64,000 bases of DNA from Sphingopyxis sp. YR583 (lineage in GTDB: Bacteria > Pseudomonadota > Alphaproteobacteria > Sphingomonadales > Sphingomonadaceae), in contig NZ_FNWK01000001.1 in NCBI RefSeq assembly GCF_900108295.1, positions 1,488,001-1,552,000 on the forward strand, read 5' to 3'. Every line of letters starts with the position of its first letter. Within the stretch, counting starts at the first letter, position 1. The position numbers and the translations under genes are program-made. Of the stretch, positions 34,530 through 44,194 are shown piece after piece. Under the pieces are notes generated by a model. The model was not told the origin of the DNA and did not search any database. It worked only from the letters and a program-made list of their open reading frames with translations.

Positions 34530-36176
34530 ATGACCTTCAAACCGCGTCGTATCGCCGCCCTGATGGCGGCCGCTTCCCTGTTCACCGCCCTCCCCGTCAC
34601 GACCGTGGCAGCGCCCACGCCGTCCGGGCCGGCGGCCACCGACGTCATACCCGCACGCACGCAAGGGATTGGCCCGTTCAAGCGCGTCGTGCTGCGCAAC
34701 GTCACCATGATCGACGGCACCGGCGCGCCCGCACAGGGGCCGTTCGATATTGTCATCGAAAATGACCGCATCGCGCAGATCAAGTCGATCGGTGTTCCCG
34801 GCGCAATCGATCCCGCCGCACGCGCCGGGGCGGGCGACCATGAAATCGACCTCACCGGCTATTATGTCATGCCGGGTTTCGTCGATGCGCATGTCCACCT
34901 TCATTCGCTGAGCGATTCGCAGAAGGTGCCCTCCGATTATATCCTGAAGCTATGGATGGCTCACGGCATCACCTCGGTCCGCGACCTTGGCAGCGGACAC
35001 CCGATCGAATGGCTGGTCGACATCAAGAAGCGGAGCGAGCGGAACGAGATCGTCGCGCCGCGCATCGACATCTATCCGATGTTCCACCAGATCCGCGGCA
35101 CGGTGAACGACGCCGCGACCGCGCGCGCGGTCATTCAGGAAGCGAAGAAGCGCGGCGCCGACGGGATCAAATTCATCGGCGGTGCGCCCGAGGATGTCCT
35201 CTACGCCGCGATCGACGAGACGAAGAAGCAGGGGTTGCACAGCACGATGCACCATGCGCAGCAACTCGTCGCTTATGCCGATGTGGTCGACACGTCGGGC
35301 GCGGGCCTTGAAAGCATGGAGCATTGGTACGGGCTGCCCGAGGCGATGTTCACCGACAAGCGCGTCCAGTCCTTCCCGACCGACTTCATCAACAATGACG
35401 AGCAGATGCGCTTCGGCGAGGCCGGAAAATTATGGGCGCAGACCGCCGAACCCGGATCGGACGCATGGAACAAGGTCATGGACATATTGCTCGAACGCAA
35501 GTTCGTGCTCGACCCGACCTTCACCGCTTACCTGACCAGCCGCGATTTCATGCGCATGAGCCGCGCTAGCTGGCACGACGAATATACGATGCCCGCGCTG
35601 TGGGATTTCTATCGCCCGAGCCGCGTCAACCACGGCGCCTATTGGTTCGACTGGACCACCGAGCACGAGATGGCGTGGAAGGACAATTACCGCCGCTGGA
35701 TGCGCTTCGTGAACGATTACAAGAACCGCGGCGGGCGTGTGACGATCGGCAGCGACGCCGGCTATATCTATAACCTCTACGGCTTCGGCTATGTCCAGGA
35801 AATGGAGCTGATGCGCGAGGCGGGCTTCAGTTCACTGGAAGTCATCCACGCGGCGACACAGGAAGGCGCCCGGCTGCTCGGCCATGACGATCAGGTCGGC
35901 ACGATCCGCGTCGGCCGCAAGGCCGATCTGGTGATCGTGAAGGGCAATCCGCTTGCGAACCTCAAGCTGCTCTTCGGCACCGGCAGCGTGCGGCTGAACG
36001 ATGCCACGGGCAAGGTCGAGCGCGTCGGCGGCATCGCCTACACCGTCAAGGACGGCATCATCTATGACGCGGCGAAGCTGCGCGCCGAAATCCGCGACAT
36101 GGTGGCAAAATCAAAGGCCGAGCGCGGTTTGCCGCCCGGCCCGATGGTGATCGAAAATGCAGGGACCGCGAACTGA
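34530..36176 (+). CDS. Secreted amidohydrolase (COG1228-like), full metal site
   Basis: This is a 548-residue amidohydrolase with a signal peptide (about residues 7-27, RIAALMAAASLFTALPVTTV). The metal site looks complete: DAHVHLH for H-x-H, a lysine in GADGIKFIGG that may be carbamylated, histidines in STMHHAQQ and SMEHWYG, and aspartate in TIGSDAGY. The family includes bacterial prolidases, so cleavage of Xaa-Pro or Xaa-Hyp dipeptides is a reasonable guess. It lies 72 bases after the receptor gene and 25 bases before the DUF885 gene. Confidence 0.87.
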   Translation: MTFKPRRIAALMAAASLFTALPVTTVAAPTPSGPAATDVIPARTQGIGPFKRVVLRNVTMIDGTGAPAQGPFDIVIENDRIAQIKSIGVPGAIDPAARAGAGDHEIDLTGYYVMPGFVDAHVHLHSLSDSQKVPSDYILKLWMAHGITSVRDLGSGHPIEWLVDIKKRSERNEIVAPRIDIYPMFHQIRGTVNDAATARAVIQEAKKRGADGIKFIGGAPEDVLYAAIDETKKQGLHSTMHHAQQLVAYADVVDTSGAGLESMEHWYGLPEAMFTDKRVQSFPTDFINNDEQMRFGEAGKLWAQTAEPGSDAWNKVMDILLERKFVLDPTFTAYLTSRDFMRMSRASWHDEYTMPALWDFYRPSRVNHGAYWFDWTTEHEMAWKDNYRRWMRFVNDYKNRGGRVTIGSDAGYIYNLYGFGYVQEMELMREAGFSSLEVIHAATQEGARLLGHDDQVGTIRVGRKADLVIVKGNPLANLKLLFGTGSVRLNDATGKVERVGGIAYTVKDGIIYDAAKLRAEIRDMVAKSKAERGLPPGPMVIENAGTAN

Positions 36177-36201
36177 ACCGGACGGACAAAGGGAGACGAT
36201 G

Positions 36202-37992
36202 ATGAACGGAGTTTCGGTGGCGCGGACGATCGCGCTGGCACTGGCGGCCTTCACTGCGCAGGCGGCGATCGCACAGACCCCTGCGCCGGGCAGCGCGGAT
36301 GCGCGGTTGAAGGCGCTGTACGAGCGCGAATGGGACTGGCGCCAGCAGCAGGGCCTGCGCAGCGGACGCGGCGGCGACGGCGATGGCCCGACACATCTGC
36401 CCAAGGTCGACGCCGCGACGCAGAAGGCGCGGCTCGATTACTGGACCAAGGCGCTCGCCGAACTCGACGCCATCCCGGTCGACCAGCTTTCGCCCGAAGA
36501 GAAGGTCAACGCCGCGGTGTTCCGCCAGTCGATCGAAACGATGGCGAACGACATCAAATACAAGACCTATGAGGCGCCGTTCAACGCCGACACCTTTTTC
36601 TGGTCGGGGCTCAACCCGCGCAGCGGCGGCTTCGCGACCGCGCAGGCCTATCGCAATTATATCGCCCGGATGCGCGACATCCCGCGCTTTTTCGACGAGC
36701 AGACCGCGAATATGCGCGCCGGCCTCGCGCGCGGCTTCACCGTGCCGAAAATCGCGGTGCAGGGCCGCGACGTGACGATCGAGCCGTACCTGCCAGCCGA
36801 CCAGACCAACAGCTTTTACGACGCGTTCAAGGAAATGCCCCCGACGATCCCGGCGGCCGAACAGGCCGCGCTGCGCGCCGAGGGCGAAAAGGTGATCCGC
36901 GAGACGGTCGCGCCCGCCTATGCCAAGCTCTATGCCTTCATCCGCGACGATTATATGAAGCGGGCGCGCACGACGCTGGCGGGGGAAAAGCAACCCGACG
37001 GCAAGGCCTTTTACCAGGCGCAGATCAAGGGCTTCACGACGCTCGACCTCACCCCCGAACAGATCCACCAGATGGGATTGAAGGAAGTCGCGCGGATCAA
37101 GGCCGAAATGGAGCAGGTCAAGGCGAGCACCGGATTCAAGGGCGATATGCCGGCGTTTCTGAAATTCCTGCGCACCGATCCGCAATTCTATCCCAAGACG
37201 CCTTACGAGCTGCTTGCCAAATCATCCTATGTGGCGAAGCGGATGGATGCCAAGCTGCCCGAGACGATCGGCTTCCTGCCGCGGCGGCGCTTTGCGATCC
37301 TGCCGGTGCCGCCGGCGCTGGCGCCGATTTACACCGGCGGGCGCGGCGGGCTCGAAAGCTGCATGATGAACACCTATGACCTGCCGTCGCGGCCGCTCTA
37401 CACGCTGACCGCGCTCACCATCCACGAATGCAATCCGGGGCACAGTTTCCAGTCGGCGGTAGCGCAGGAAGCGACGCGCCGCCCGGCGTTCCGCCGCGGC
37501 ACCGGTTTTTCGGGCTATGGCGAGGGCTGGGCGCTCTATTGGGAATGGATGGGCAGCAAGCTTGGCATGTACGAGACGCCTTATGAGGATTTCGGGCGCC
37601 TCTCCTATGAAATGTGGCGCGCGACGCGGCTCGTCATCGATACCGGCATTCATCATTATGGCTGGAGCCGCGAGCAGGCGCAGCAATATTTACGCGATCA
37701 TACCGCGTTGTCCGAACATGAGATCACGACCGAGATCGACCGCTATATCGCATGGCCCGGACAGGCGCTCGCCTACAAGCTCGGCGAGATGCTGATCCGC
37801 CGCAAGCGCGCCGAGGCCGAAGCGGCGCTGGGCGACAAGTTCGACCAGCGCCATTTCCACGACGCGATCCTTGCGTTGGGATCGGTGCCGCTGCCCGTAC
37901 TCGAAGCGCGGCTCGACCAGTTCATCGCCGACGGCGGGGTCAACCCCCCGGGCTTCAACCCCGCGCTGCCCGAGGTCGCCAGCGCGCCATAG
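36202..37992 (+). CDS. Secreted DUF885 metallopeptidase-like protein (copy 1)
   Basis: This is a protein of about 596 residues with a signal peptide (VARTIALALAAFTAQAAIAQ). The zinc motif is HECNPGH, with the first histidine at about residue 408, and a late EITTEIDRYIAWPGQALAYK block is conserved in the family. DUF885 proteins are thought to be metal-dependent peptidases, but few are characterised. The double ATG at 36199/36202 follows GGGAG; the second fits better. The mature N-terminus SADARLKALYEREWDWR is nearly the same as in copies 2 and 3. A strong terminator follows. Confidence 0.87.
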   Translation: MNGVSVARTIALALAAFTAQAAIAQTPAPGSADARLKALYEREWDWRQQQGLRSGRGGDGDGPTHLPKVDAATQKARLDYWTKALAELDAIPVDQLSPEEKVNAAVFRQSIETMANDIKYKTYEAPFNADTFFWSGLNPRSGGFATAQAYRNYIARMRDIPRFFDEQTANMRAGLARGFTVPKIAVQGRDVTIEPYLPADQTNSFYDAFKEMPPTIPAAEQAALRAEGEKVIRETVAPAYAKLYAFIRDDYMKRARTTLAGEKQPDGKAFYQAQIKGFTTLDLTPEQIHQMGLKEVARIKAEMEQVKASTGFKGDMPAFLKFLRTDPQFYPKTPYELLAKSSYVAKRMDAKLPETIGFLPRRRFAILPVPPALAPIYTGGRGGLESCMMNTYDLPSRPLYTLTALTIHECNPGHSFQSAVAQEATRRPAFRRGTGFSGYGEGWALYWEWMGSKLGMYETPYEDFGRLSYEMWRATRLVIDTGIHHYGWSREQAQQYLRDHTALSEHEITTEIDRYIAWPGQALAYKLGEMLIRRKRAEAEAALGDKFDQRHFHDAILALGSVPLPVLEARLDQFIADGGVNPPGFNPALPEVASAP

Positions 37993-38015
37993 CGAACTTC
38001 GTCATCCTGACACTG

Positions 38016-38041
38016 GGGCGGCCGCAGCGATGCGGCCGCCC
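38016..38041 (+). terminator. Rho-independent terminator
   Basis: An 11-base perfect stem (38016-38026 with 38031-38041) with a GCGA tetraloop is followed by TCTTTGTTTC. It closes the operon of the TonB receptor, amidohydrolase and DUF885. The convergent gamma-glutamyltransferase gene ends at 38073. Confidence 0.8.
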
Positions 38042-38072
38042 TCTTTGTTTCAACGCCCGGCGGGTTTTTACA

Positions 38073-39914
38073 TCAATAGGCAAGGGCGCAGCCATCGGCG
38101 CGCATCTCGCTCGCCGCGGCATAGACGCGCGTCTTGCCGTCCATGCGATGCTCGACGCACTGATAGCGCCCGAAACCGCCGTCGGATTCGCCCAACGTCC
38201 AGCCGATATCGGCGAGTTGCCGCTGCGTTGCCGCGGGCACGCCACTCTCGAGCCGCAGCACGCCGTTGACGCCGTCGTCGGGCGAATCCTCGCCCATGGT
38301 TTCGGACGATCCCTCATGGTGCCAGCGCGGCGAGTCGCCCGCGGCCTGAATCTCCAGCCCGTAATCGACGCGGTTGATGATGATCTGCGCCTGACCCTGC
38401 GGCTGCATGTCGCCACCCATCACGCCGAAGCTCATCCACGGTACGTCGCCGTGCGCGGCGAAGCCCGGGATGATCGTCTGAAACGGCCGCTTGCCCGGCG
38501 CGTAGATATTGGGATGGCCGTCCTGAAGGCTGAACAATTGCCCGCGATCCTGGAACATGAAGCCGAGGCCATCGGCGACCAGCCCCGATCCCATGCCGCG
38601 GAAGTTCGACTGGATCATCGACACCATCATGCCGTCCTTGTCGGCGCAGCTGAAATAGGTGGTGTCGCCGCGGCTCGGCGCCTTCCCCGGATAAACCGGC
38701 GACATCAGTCGGTCGGGACGGATCAGCTTCGCGCCCTCGGCGGCATAATCCTTCGAGATCAGCCATTCGACCGGCACCTTGGCGAAATGCGGATCGGCGT
38801 AATAGCGCGCGCGATCCTCATAGGCGAGGCGCTTCGCCTCGGCCTGCAGGTGGATCGACAGCGCCGACTGGAAGCCTGCGCCCTTGAGGTCGAAATTCTC
38901 GAGGATATTGAGCATCTGCAAGGTCGCGATGCCCTGCGTATTCGCGCCGAGCGCATAGACATCGGTGCCGCGATAGCCGGTCTTGTGCGGTTCGATCCAT
39001 TCGGACTTGTGCGCCGCGAGATCCTCGTACCGCAGCCAGCCGCCGATCCGCTTGAAATAGCTGTCGATCGTTCGCGCGATCTCACCTTCATAAAATGCGT
39101 CGCGTCCGCCCTCGGCAATCAGGCGGAAGGTGCGCGCGAGATCGGGGTTGCGGAATATCTGCCCCGCATTCGGCCCCTTGCCGTCATTGACGCCATAGGT
39201 CCGCATCGCATTGTCGATTTCCTCGATCCCGCGGCCGGGCTGGCGGAAATTGGCGAGCGCGCGGCGGATATAATAAGCGATCAAGTCGGGCACCGGCGCG
39301 CCCGCCTCGGCATGCGCGATGACAGGCTCGAACAACTCCTTCCACGGCAATTTCCCGTAACGCTGGTGCATCGTCCACCAGCCGTCGACCGCGCCCGGCA
39401 CCGACACGCTGATCGCGCCATAGGCAGGCAAGGTGCCACCCTTGGCACGCGACCGCACCGTCGCCAGATCGAGCCCGCGCGGGCTTTTCCCCGATCCCGC
39501 CAGCCCCGCGAGCTTCTTGGTCTTCGGATCCCAGATCATCGCATAGACGTCACCGCCGATGCCGTTCGCGGTCGGTTCGAGCAGGCCGAGGCACGCGTTG
39601 ATCGCGATCGCCGCGTCGACCGCCGAGCCGCCGCGCTTCAAGATGTCGATCCCCGCCTGTGTCGCGAGCGGATGCGCGGTGCCCGCCGCGCCGTGCAGGC
39701 CATAGGCAGCGGTACGCGAGGCAAAGCTTGCACCGACCGGCCGGTCGCCGCCCTGAACGTCGGGCCGGACGAACCGGTCCTCGCCCGCCTCCCACAAAGG
39801 CGGCGCCGACCCGCTCGCCTTGGGAGCGGCCTTGGGCTGGCCGCCCTGCGCGAAGCCGGCGGTCGGCAGCAGGGCGGCGGCCGGAACGGCAGCGAGAAGT
39901 GTGCGACGGTGCAT
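38073..39914 (-). CDS. ggt: Gamma-glutamyltransferase family protein, secreted
   Basis: This is a 613-residue Ntn-hydrolase precursor. The signal sequence starts MHRRTLLAAVPAAALLP and ends near GFAQ. The self-cleavage site is GD|TTYFSCAD, with Thr418 as the new N-terminal nucleophile, and the glycine-rich GVMGGDMQPQG lines the oxyanion region. It should act in the periplasm on gamma-glutamyl amides or peptides; some relatives are cephalosporin acylases or N-acyl hydrolases. It follows the permease gene on the same strand after 170 bases with a hairpin. A related C-terminal fragment is at 50218. Confidence 0.92.
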   Translation of the reverse strand: MHRRTLLAAVPAAALLPTAGFAQGGQPKAAPKASGSAPPLWEAGEDRFVRPDVQGGDRPVGASFASRTAAYGLHGAAGTAHPLATQAGIDILKRGGSAVDAAIAINACLGLLEPTANGIGGDVYAMIWDPKTKKLAGLAGSGKSPRGLDLATVRSRAKGGTLPAYGAISVSVPGAVDGWWTMHQRYGKLPWKELFEPVIAHAEAGAPVPDLIAYYIRRALANFRQPGRGIEEIDNAMRTYGVNDGKGPNAGQIFRNPDLARTFRLIAEGGRDAFYEGEIARTIDSYFKRIGGWLRYEDLAAHKSEWIEPHKTGYRGTDVYALGANTQGIATLQMLNILENFDLKGAGFQSALSIHLQAEAKRLAYEDRARYYADPHFAKVPVEWLISKDYAAEGAKLIRPDRLMSPVYPGKAPSRGDTTYFSCADKDGMMVSMIQSNFRGMGSGLVADGLGFMFQDRGQLFSLQDGHPNIYAPGKRPFQTIIPGFAAHGDVPWMSFGVMGGDMQPQGQAQIIINRVDYGLEIQAAGDSPRWHHEGSSETMGEDSPDDGVNGVLRLESGVPAATQRQLADIGWTLGESDGGFGRYQCVEHRMDGKTRVYAAASEMRADGCALAY

Positions 39915-40013
39915 GGGTTCAAATCCTCTGGAAAAAAATCATTCTGCGGGATGCCGGCGCGATAGCAAGACCGGATTTGATACAGGATCGCCGGGCGGAG
40001 GGCCGGACAGCGA

Positions 40014-40047
40014 AAGGGCTATGAAGCATCGCTGCCTCATAGCCCTT
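40014..40047. terminator. Hairpin between permease and gamma-glutamyltransferase genes
   Basis: AAGGGCTATGA (40014-40024) and TCATAGCCCTT (40037-40047) are perfect 11-base arms with a 12-base loop that can form three more pairs. There is no clear T run on the minus strand. It may end the permease transcript or protect its 3' end; the gamma-glutamyltransferase gene would then need its own promoter in 39915-40010. Confidence 0.5.
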
Positions 40048-40084
40048 CGATTCTGCGGCTGGACGGCGGTATCCGTCCTTGGGG

Positions 40085-41518
40085 TCAGATCCCCACGACC
40101 GCCTGATCGCGCCGTGCGAGGCTGCGCGCGCGGCCATAGGCGAGATAGACGAGGACGCCGAGGATGTTCCAGCCGAGGAAGCGGACCAATGTCATGCTCG
40201 GCAGGCTGAACAGCAGATAGAGGCAGCCAAGCACCGCGAGCGTGCCGACCAGATAGGGCGCCGGGCAACGGAAGACGCGCGGCAGGTCGGGGGCGCGCTT
40301 GCGCAGCACCATCAGGCAGACGCCGACCGCGATAAAGGCGATCAATGTGCCCGCATTCGCCAGTTCGGCGATCTCGTCGAGGCGGAAGAAGCCGGCGACG
40401 GCCGCGACGAAGACGCCGGTCACCCCGGTGACGAATACCGGCGTGCCGGTACGCGCCGATACGCGGCTGAGCGAGCGCGGCAAGAGGCCGTCGCGGCTCA
40501 TCACGAAGAAGACGCGGCTTTGCCCGTACATCATCACGAGGATCACCGACGGCAGCGCGATGAGCGCCGCAAGCGCGACGAGGTGCGAGGCGACCGGATG
40601 GCCTAGCGTGCGGAGCACCAGCGCGAGCGGCTCGGGCGAATTGCCGAGCGTCGTATAGTGCATCGCACCGACCGCGCTGACCGCGACGAGCATATATATC
40701 AGCGTGCAGATCGCCATCGACCCGATGATGCCGATCGTCAGGTCGCGCTTGGGATTCTTCGTTTCCTCGGCCGAGGTCGCGACGGCATCGAAGCCATAGA
40801 AAGCGAAGAAGACGATGGCGGCGGCGGCCATAACCCCCTTGGTCGCGCCGCTCGCATCGACATGGCTCGCAAAGCCATAAGGCATGAAGGGCTGAAGATT
40901 GTCGGCGTTGAAGGCGGGCGCTGCAAAGGCGACGAAGATCGACAGCGCGACGAGCTTGATCACGACAAGGATGATGTTGAGCGTCGCGCTTTCGCGTGTC
41001 CCGGCCATGAGCATGCCCGCGACGCCCAGTGCGACGAGCACCGCGGGCAGATTGACGATCCCACCCGCGTGCGGACCGGATAAAAGGGCGGGCGGCAAAT
41101 GGATGCCCGCCGACTGGATCCAGCCGACCAGATAGCCCGACCAGCCGACCGCGACGGTCGAACAGGCAAGCGAATATTCGAGGATCAGGCTCCATCCGAC
41201 GATCCACGCCAGCGCCTCGCCGAGCACCGAATAGGTATAGGTGTATGCGCTGCCCGAGGTCGGGATCATCGTCGCGAGTTCGGCATAGGCGAGCGCCGCG
41301 CAGGCGCAAACCGCACCGGCGATCGCAAAGGCGAGGATCACCGCCGGACCCGCGCGCTCGGCGCCGACGCCGGTCAGCGTATAGATGCCGGTCCCGACGA
41401 TCGCGCCCACCCCGAGCGCCACAAGGTGTGGCCAGCTGAGCGTGGCGCGCAGACTATGCCCCGCCTCCTGCTGCGAAACCGCGATGGGCTTTATCGGCCC
41501 GAAAAAACCTGCTGCCAC
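40085..41518 (-). CDS. APC-superfamily amino-acid permease
   Basis: This is a 477-residue inner-membrane transporter with about 12-14 hydrophobic segments. GVGAIVGTGIYTLTGV in helix 1 is the substrate-binding signature of APC cationic amino-acid-type permeases, and a conserved YGFDAVATSAEETKNPKRD block follows helix 6. It starts at GTG 41518 with GGGAGG upstream. It lies 43 bases after the GntR gene in the hydroxyproline operon. The likely cargo is hydroxyproline, proline or small peptides; the sequence cannot settle this. Confidence 0.9.
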   Translation of the reverse strand: MAAGFFGPIKPIAVSQQEAGHSLRATLSWPHLVALGVGAIVGTGIYTLTGVGAERAGPAVILAFAIAGAVCACAALAYAELATMIPTSGSAYTYTYSVLGEALAWIVGWSLILEYSLACSTVAVGWSGYLVGWIQSAGIHLPPALLSGPHAGGIVNLPAVLVALGVAGMLMAGTRESATLNIILVVIKLVALSIFVAFAAPAFNADNLQPFMPYGFASHVDASGATKGVMAAAAIVFFAFYGFDAVATSAEETKNPKRDLTIGIIGSMAICTLIYMLVAVSAVGAMHYTTLGNSPEPLALVLRTLGHPVASHLVALAALIALPSVILVMMYGQSRVFFVMSRDGLLPRSLSRVSARTGTPVFVTGVTGVFVAAVAGFFRLDEIAELANAGTLIAFIAVGVCLMVLRKRAPDLPRVFRCPAPYLVGTLAVLGCLYLLFSLPSMTLVRFLGWNILGVLVYLAYGRARSLARRDQAVVGI

Positions 41519-41561
41519 CTAATCCTCCCATATATCGGAGCCGACGGCAGCCGGCCCCCTG

Positions 41562-42209
41562 TCAATCGTCGACGAGCTGCTGCCTGAGATCGTCCAGCGT
41601 CTTGCGGATATGCGCATCGACGAGCTTCGTGATCTTGCCGGCATCGCGGGCGAGCCAGGCCTCGAGCAGCTGATGATGTTCGTCGTTCGCGCGTTCATCG
41701 CGCCCCAGGGGCTCGAGATGGACGCGCACATAGCGTTCGGAGAGCACCTGCAGCCGTTCCAGAATGCTGACGGTGATCGGCTGGCCGCACGGACGGAACA
41801 GCGCGCGGTGGAACGCGCGGTTGAACGCGCCGACGCCGTCGCCATGCTCATCGGTGACATGGTCGAGCGTTTCGAGCGTTTCGATCGCGTGGGTGTGATC
41901 GGCCTCGGTCGCGCGGAGCGCGGCAAGCGCGGTCGCCTCGGGCTCCAGTTTGATGCGCAGTTCATAGACCTCTCTCGCCTCTTCGGCGCTCAAAGGCCGG
42001 ACGAAGAAGCCGCGGTTCGCCTGCGAGCGGACGAGCCCCTCTTCTTCGAGACGCGCCAGCGCCTCGCGCAGCGGGATCTTGCTGACCCCGAGTTCGGCGG
42101 CGAGCGCGTCCTGGCGGATGGCATGGTCGCTGGAAACGGCACCCGAAAGGATACGGTCGCGGACAAGGTCCACCAGCTGGTCGGAGAGGTTTCGGATGAT
42201 GAGGCTCAT
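41562..42209 (-). CDS. GntR-family regulator with FCD ligand domain
   Basis: This is a 215-residue regulator. The N-terminal winged helix (about residues 8-70) contains ALAAELGVSKIPLREALARL and the wing segment VRSQANRGFFV. The C-terminal FCD helical bundle has histidines in FNRAFHRALF, DEHHQLLEAW and VDAHIRKTL that could bind a metal and a small carboxylate. It sits inside the core operon, 7 bases after the epimerase gene. FCD regulators recognise short palindromes, and the GTATAC-centred sites at five promoters in this window are the obvious target. Confidence 0.92.
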   Translation of the reverse strand: MSLIIRNLSDQLVDLVRDRILSGAVSSDHAIRQDALAAELGVSKIPLREALARLEEEGLVRSQANRGFFVRPLSAEEAREVYELRIKLEPEATALAALRATEADHTHAIETLETLDHVTDEHGDGVGAFNRAFHRALFRPCGQPITVSILERLQVLSERYVRVHLEPLGRDERANDEHHQLLEAWLARDAGKITKLVDAHIRKTLDDLRQQLVDD

Positions 42210-42216
42210 TCACGCC

Positions 42217-43215
42217 TCATAGCACCGAAAATCCATTCCAGAAGCTGTCTGCGTGATCGACCCAGATCGTGTTGAATCCGGTCGCGATCGCCGACCCTTC
42301 GATCGACGGGATGATGGCGGGGGTGCCGCCGAGCGTCGCCGCATCCTCGACGCGCCCGATGAAGCGGCTGCCGATATAGCTTTCGTGGACGAAGCGGTCG
42401 CCGACCTGCAGCCGTCCCTTGGCGACGAGCTGCGCCATCCGCGCCGATGTGCCGGTGCCGCAAGGGCTGCGGTCGATCGCGCGTTCGCCATAAAAGACCG
42501 CGTTGCGGCCGTCGGCGCCTTCGCCTTTGGGACGGTCGGTCCACATCACATGGCTGACCCCGCGAATGCGGTCATCGACCGGATGCACCGGTTCGTAAAC
42601 CTTCTGCATCAGCGAGCGGACGGTGCGGCTCAATTCGACGATCCGCGACGCGCCGAGCGCATCGAGGCCGATATAGGGGCCCTGCGGTTCGACGATCGCG
42701 TAATAATTGCCGCCATAGGCGACATCGACCTTGAGCCGGCCGAAACCGGGTACGTCGATTTCGACGCCCTCGGCAGCGAGGTAAGAGGGCACGTTGCGAA
42801 TCCGCACCCACGCCACCCGCTCGCCCTCGGTGCCATATTCGATGTCGATGACCCCTGCGGGAACCTCGACGCGCAGCCGTCCGGGCACGCGCGGGGTGAT
42901 CAGCCCGTTTTCAAGCCCGAAGGTGACGAGGCCGATCGTCCCATGACCGCACATCGGCAGGCAACCGCTGGTTTCGATGAACAATATGCCGATGTCGCTG
43001 TCGGGCTGCGTCGGCGGATACAGGAAGCCGCCCGACATCATGTCGTGCCCGCGCGGTTCGAAACAGAGGCTGGTGCGAATCCAGTCGAAGCGGTCGAGGA
43101 AATCCTGGCGCCGCTCGCCCATCGACCCTCCGCGGAGGAGCGGCGCACCACCGGCCACCAGCCGGACCGGATTGCCGGCGGTGTGGCCGTCGATGCAGAA
43201 GAAGGTGTGGCGCAT
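42217..43215 (-). CDS. 4-hydroxyproline 2-epimerase (proline racemase family)
   Basis: This is a 332-residue cofactor-independent epimerase. Both catalytic cysteines are present: Cys89 in MCGHG and Cys252 in SPCGTGT. The two cysteines rule out trans-3-hydroxyproline dehydratase, which has threonine at the second place. The enzyme should convert trans-4-hydroxy-L-proline to cis-4-hydroxy-D-proline. It lies 16 bases after the deaminase gene and 7 bases before the regulator. The neighbours give every later step of the pathway, which favours hydroxyproline over plain proline as the substrate. Confidence 0.9.
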   Translation of the reverse strand: MRHTFFCIDGHTAGNPVRLVAGGAPLLRGGSMGERRQDFLDRFDWIRTSLCFEPRGHDMMSGGFLYPPTQPDSDIGILFIETSGCLPMCGHGTIGLVTFGLENGLITPRVPGRLRVEVPAGVIDIEYGTEGERVAWVRIRNVPSYLAAEGVEIDVPGFGRLKVDVAYGGNYYAIVEPQGPYIGLDALGASRIVELSRTVRSLMQKVYEPVHPVDDRIRGVSHVMWTDRPKGEGADGRNAVFYGERAIDRSPCGTGTSARMAQLVAKGRLQVGDRFVHESYIGSRFIGRVEDAATLGGTPAIIPSIEGSAIATGFNTIWVDHADSFWNGFSVL

Positions 43216-43231
43216 GGATTTCCCCCGGCTG

Positions 43232-44146
43232 CTATGCCGCGATCTTGCTCGGCTGGGTCGCCGCGCATTTCTCCACCATCGCGATCACATCCTTGCGGCG
43301 CTGGCCGGCGAGCGGCAGGCGCGGCAGGCGCACGCGTTCGGAACCGCGACCCATAATCTCTTCGGCCAGCTTGATCGACTGGACAAGATCATGGTCGGCA
43401 TCGAGATGGAGGAGCGGCATGAACCAGCGATATATCGCCAGCGCCTCGTCATATTTGCCTTCGTTGAACGCCTCGACCAAGCGGACCGATTCGGTCGGGA
43501 AGGCGCTCGTCAGGCCCGAGACCCAGCCGCTGGCGCCGAGGAACAGGCCCTCGAGCGCGACATCGTCGAGCCCCGCCATCACCGTATAGCGATCGCCGAA
43601 GCGATTGAAGACGTCGGTGAAGCGGCGCGGATCGGGCGCGCTTTCCTTGATCGCGACGATATTCGGCACATCGCGCAGCGCCTCGAGCGTCGCGAAGTCG
43701 ACATCGACGCGGTACGCCGGGGGATTGTTATAGAGCATGATCGGCAGCGCGGTCGCCTCGGCCACCGCGCGGAAATGGGCCTGCAACTCTTCGCGGGTCG
43801 GCACATAGACCATCGCGGGAAGCAGCATGATCGCGTCGGCGCCCAGTTTTTCGGCGTCCTTCGCATATTGGATCGCGCGCGCGGTGGTGAATTCGGACAC
43901 GCCCGCGACGACCGGCACACGGCCGGCGACAGCCTCGACCGCCCCCTTCAGCACGTTGCGCTTTTCGTCGGGTTCGAGCGAATTATTCTCGCCGCAAGTG
44001 CCGAGGATGATGAGCCCGGTGACGCCGTCATCGACGAGCGCGCTCTGCACACCCTGGGTTGCATCATAATCGACCGAGAGATCTTCGGCGAATTGAGTGG
44101 TAGCTGCGGGATATACGCCTTCCCACAGTGTCCTTATCACGCTCAT
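43232..44146 (-). CDS. DHDPS-family deaminase, probably for 1-pyrroline-4-hydroxy-2-carboxylate
   Basis: This is a 304-residue TIM-barrel protein of the dihydrodipicolinate synthase/N-acetylneuraminate lyase family. The Schiff-base lysine is Lys167 (AIKES), the catalytic tyrosine is Tyr139 (YNNP), and GTCGEN (49-54) is the carboxylate-binding loop. In hydroxyproline catabolism a member of this family deaminates and dehydrates pyrroline-4-hydroxy-2-carboxylate to 2-oxoglutarate semialdehyde. Operon context with the epimerase and divergent flavoprotein supports that role over lysine synthesis. It leads the minus-strand operon from the promoter at 44171. Confidence 0.88.
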   Translation of the reverse strand: MSVIRTLWEGVYPAATTQFAEDLSVDYDATQGVQSALVDDGVTGLIILGTCGENNSLEPDEKRNVLKGAVEAVAGRVPVVAGVSEFTTARAIQYAKDAEKLGADAIMLLPAMVYVPTREELQAHFRAVAEATALPIMLYNNPPAYRVDVDFATLEALRDVPNIVAIKESAPDPRRFTDVFNRFGDRYTVMAGLDDVALEGLFLGASGWVSGLTSAFPTESVRLVEAFNEGKYDEALAIYRWFMPLLHLDADHDLVQSIKLAEEIMGRGSERVRLPRLPLAGQRRKDVIAMVEKCAATQPSKIAA

Positions 44147-44158
44147 TCATTACCTCCG

Positions 44159-44189
44159 TTGAAGCTTCAGATCGTATACGGTATATGAT
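44159..44189. promoter_or_regulatory. Divergent promoter with GTATAC palindrome (GntR operator candidate 3)
   Basis: The palindrome ATCGTATACGGT (44171-44182) matches ATCGTATACGAT at 11 of 12 positions. For the plus strand, TTGAAG (44159-44164) and TATGAT (44184-44189) flank it as -35 and -10 boxes with a long 19-base spacer. It lies between the deaminase operon and the flavoprotein operon, so one bound dimer could control both. Confidence 0.65.
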
Positions 44190-44194
44190 ACAAG

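Noticed and set aside
31488..34904. 1138-codon open frame antisense to the TonB receptor
   Set aside because: No family features; the plus strand has signal peptide, plug motif and terminal phenylalanine.
42217..43215. Reading the proline-racemase-family gene as trans-3-hydroxyproline dehydratase
   Set aside because: That enzyme has threonine instead of the second cysteine; both Cys89 and Cys252 are present here.
43232..44146. Reading the DHDPS-family gene as lysine-pathway dapA
   Set aside because: Operon context with the epimerase, divergent flavoprotein and shared operator favours the hydroxyproline deaminase role.
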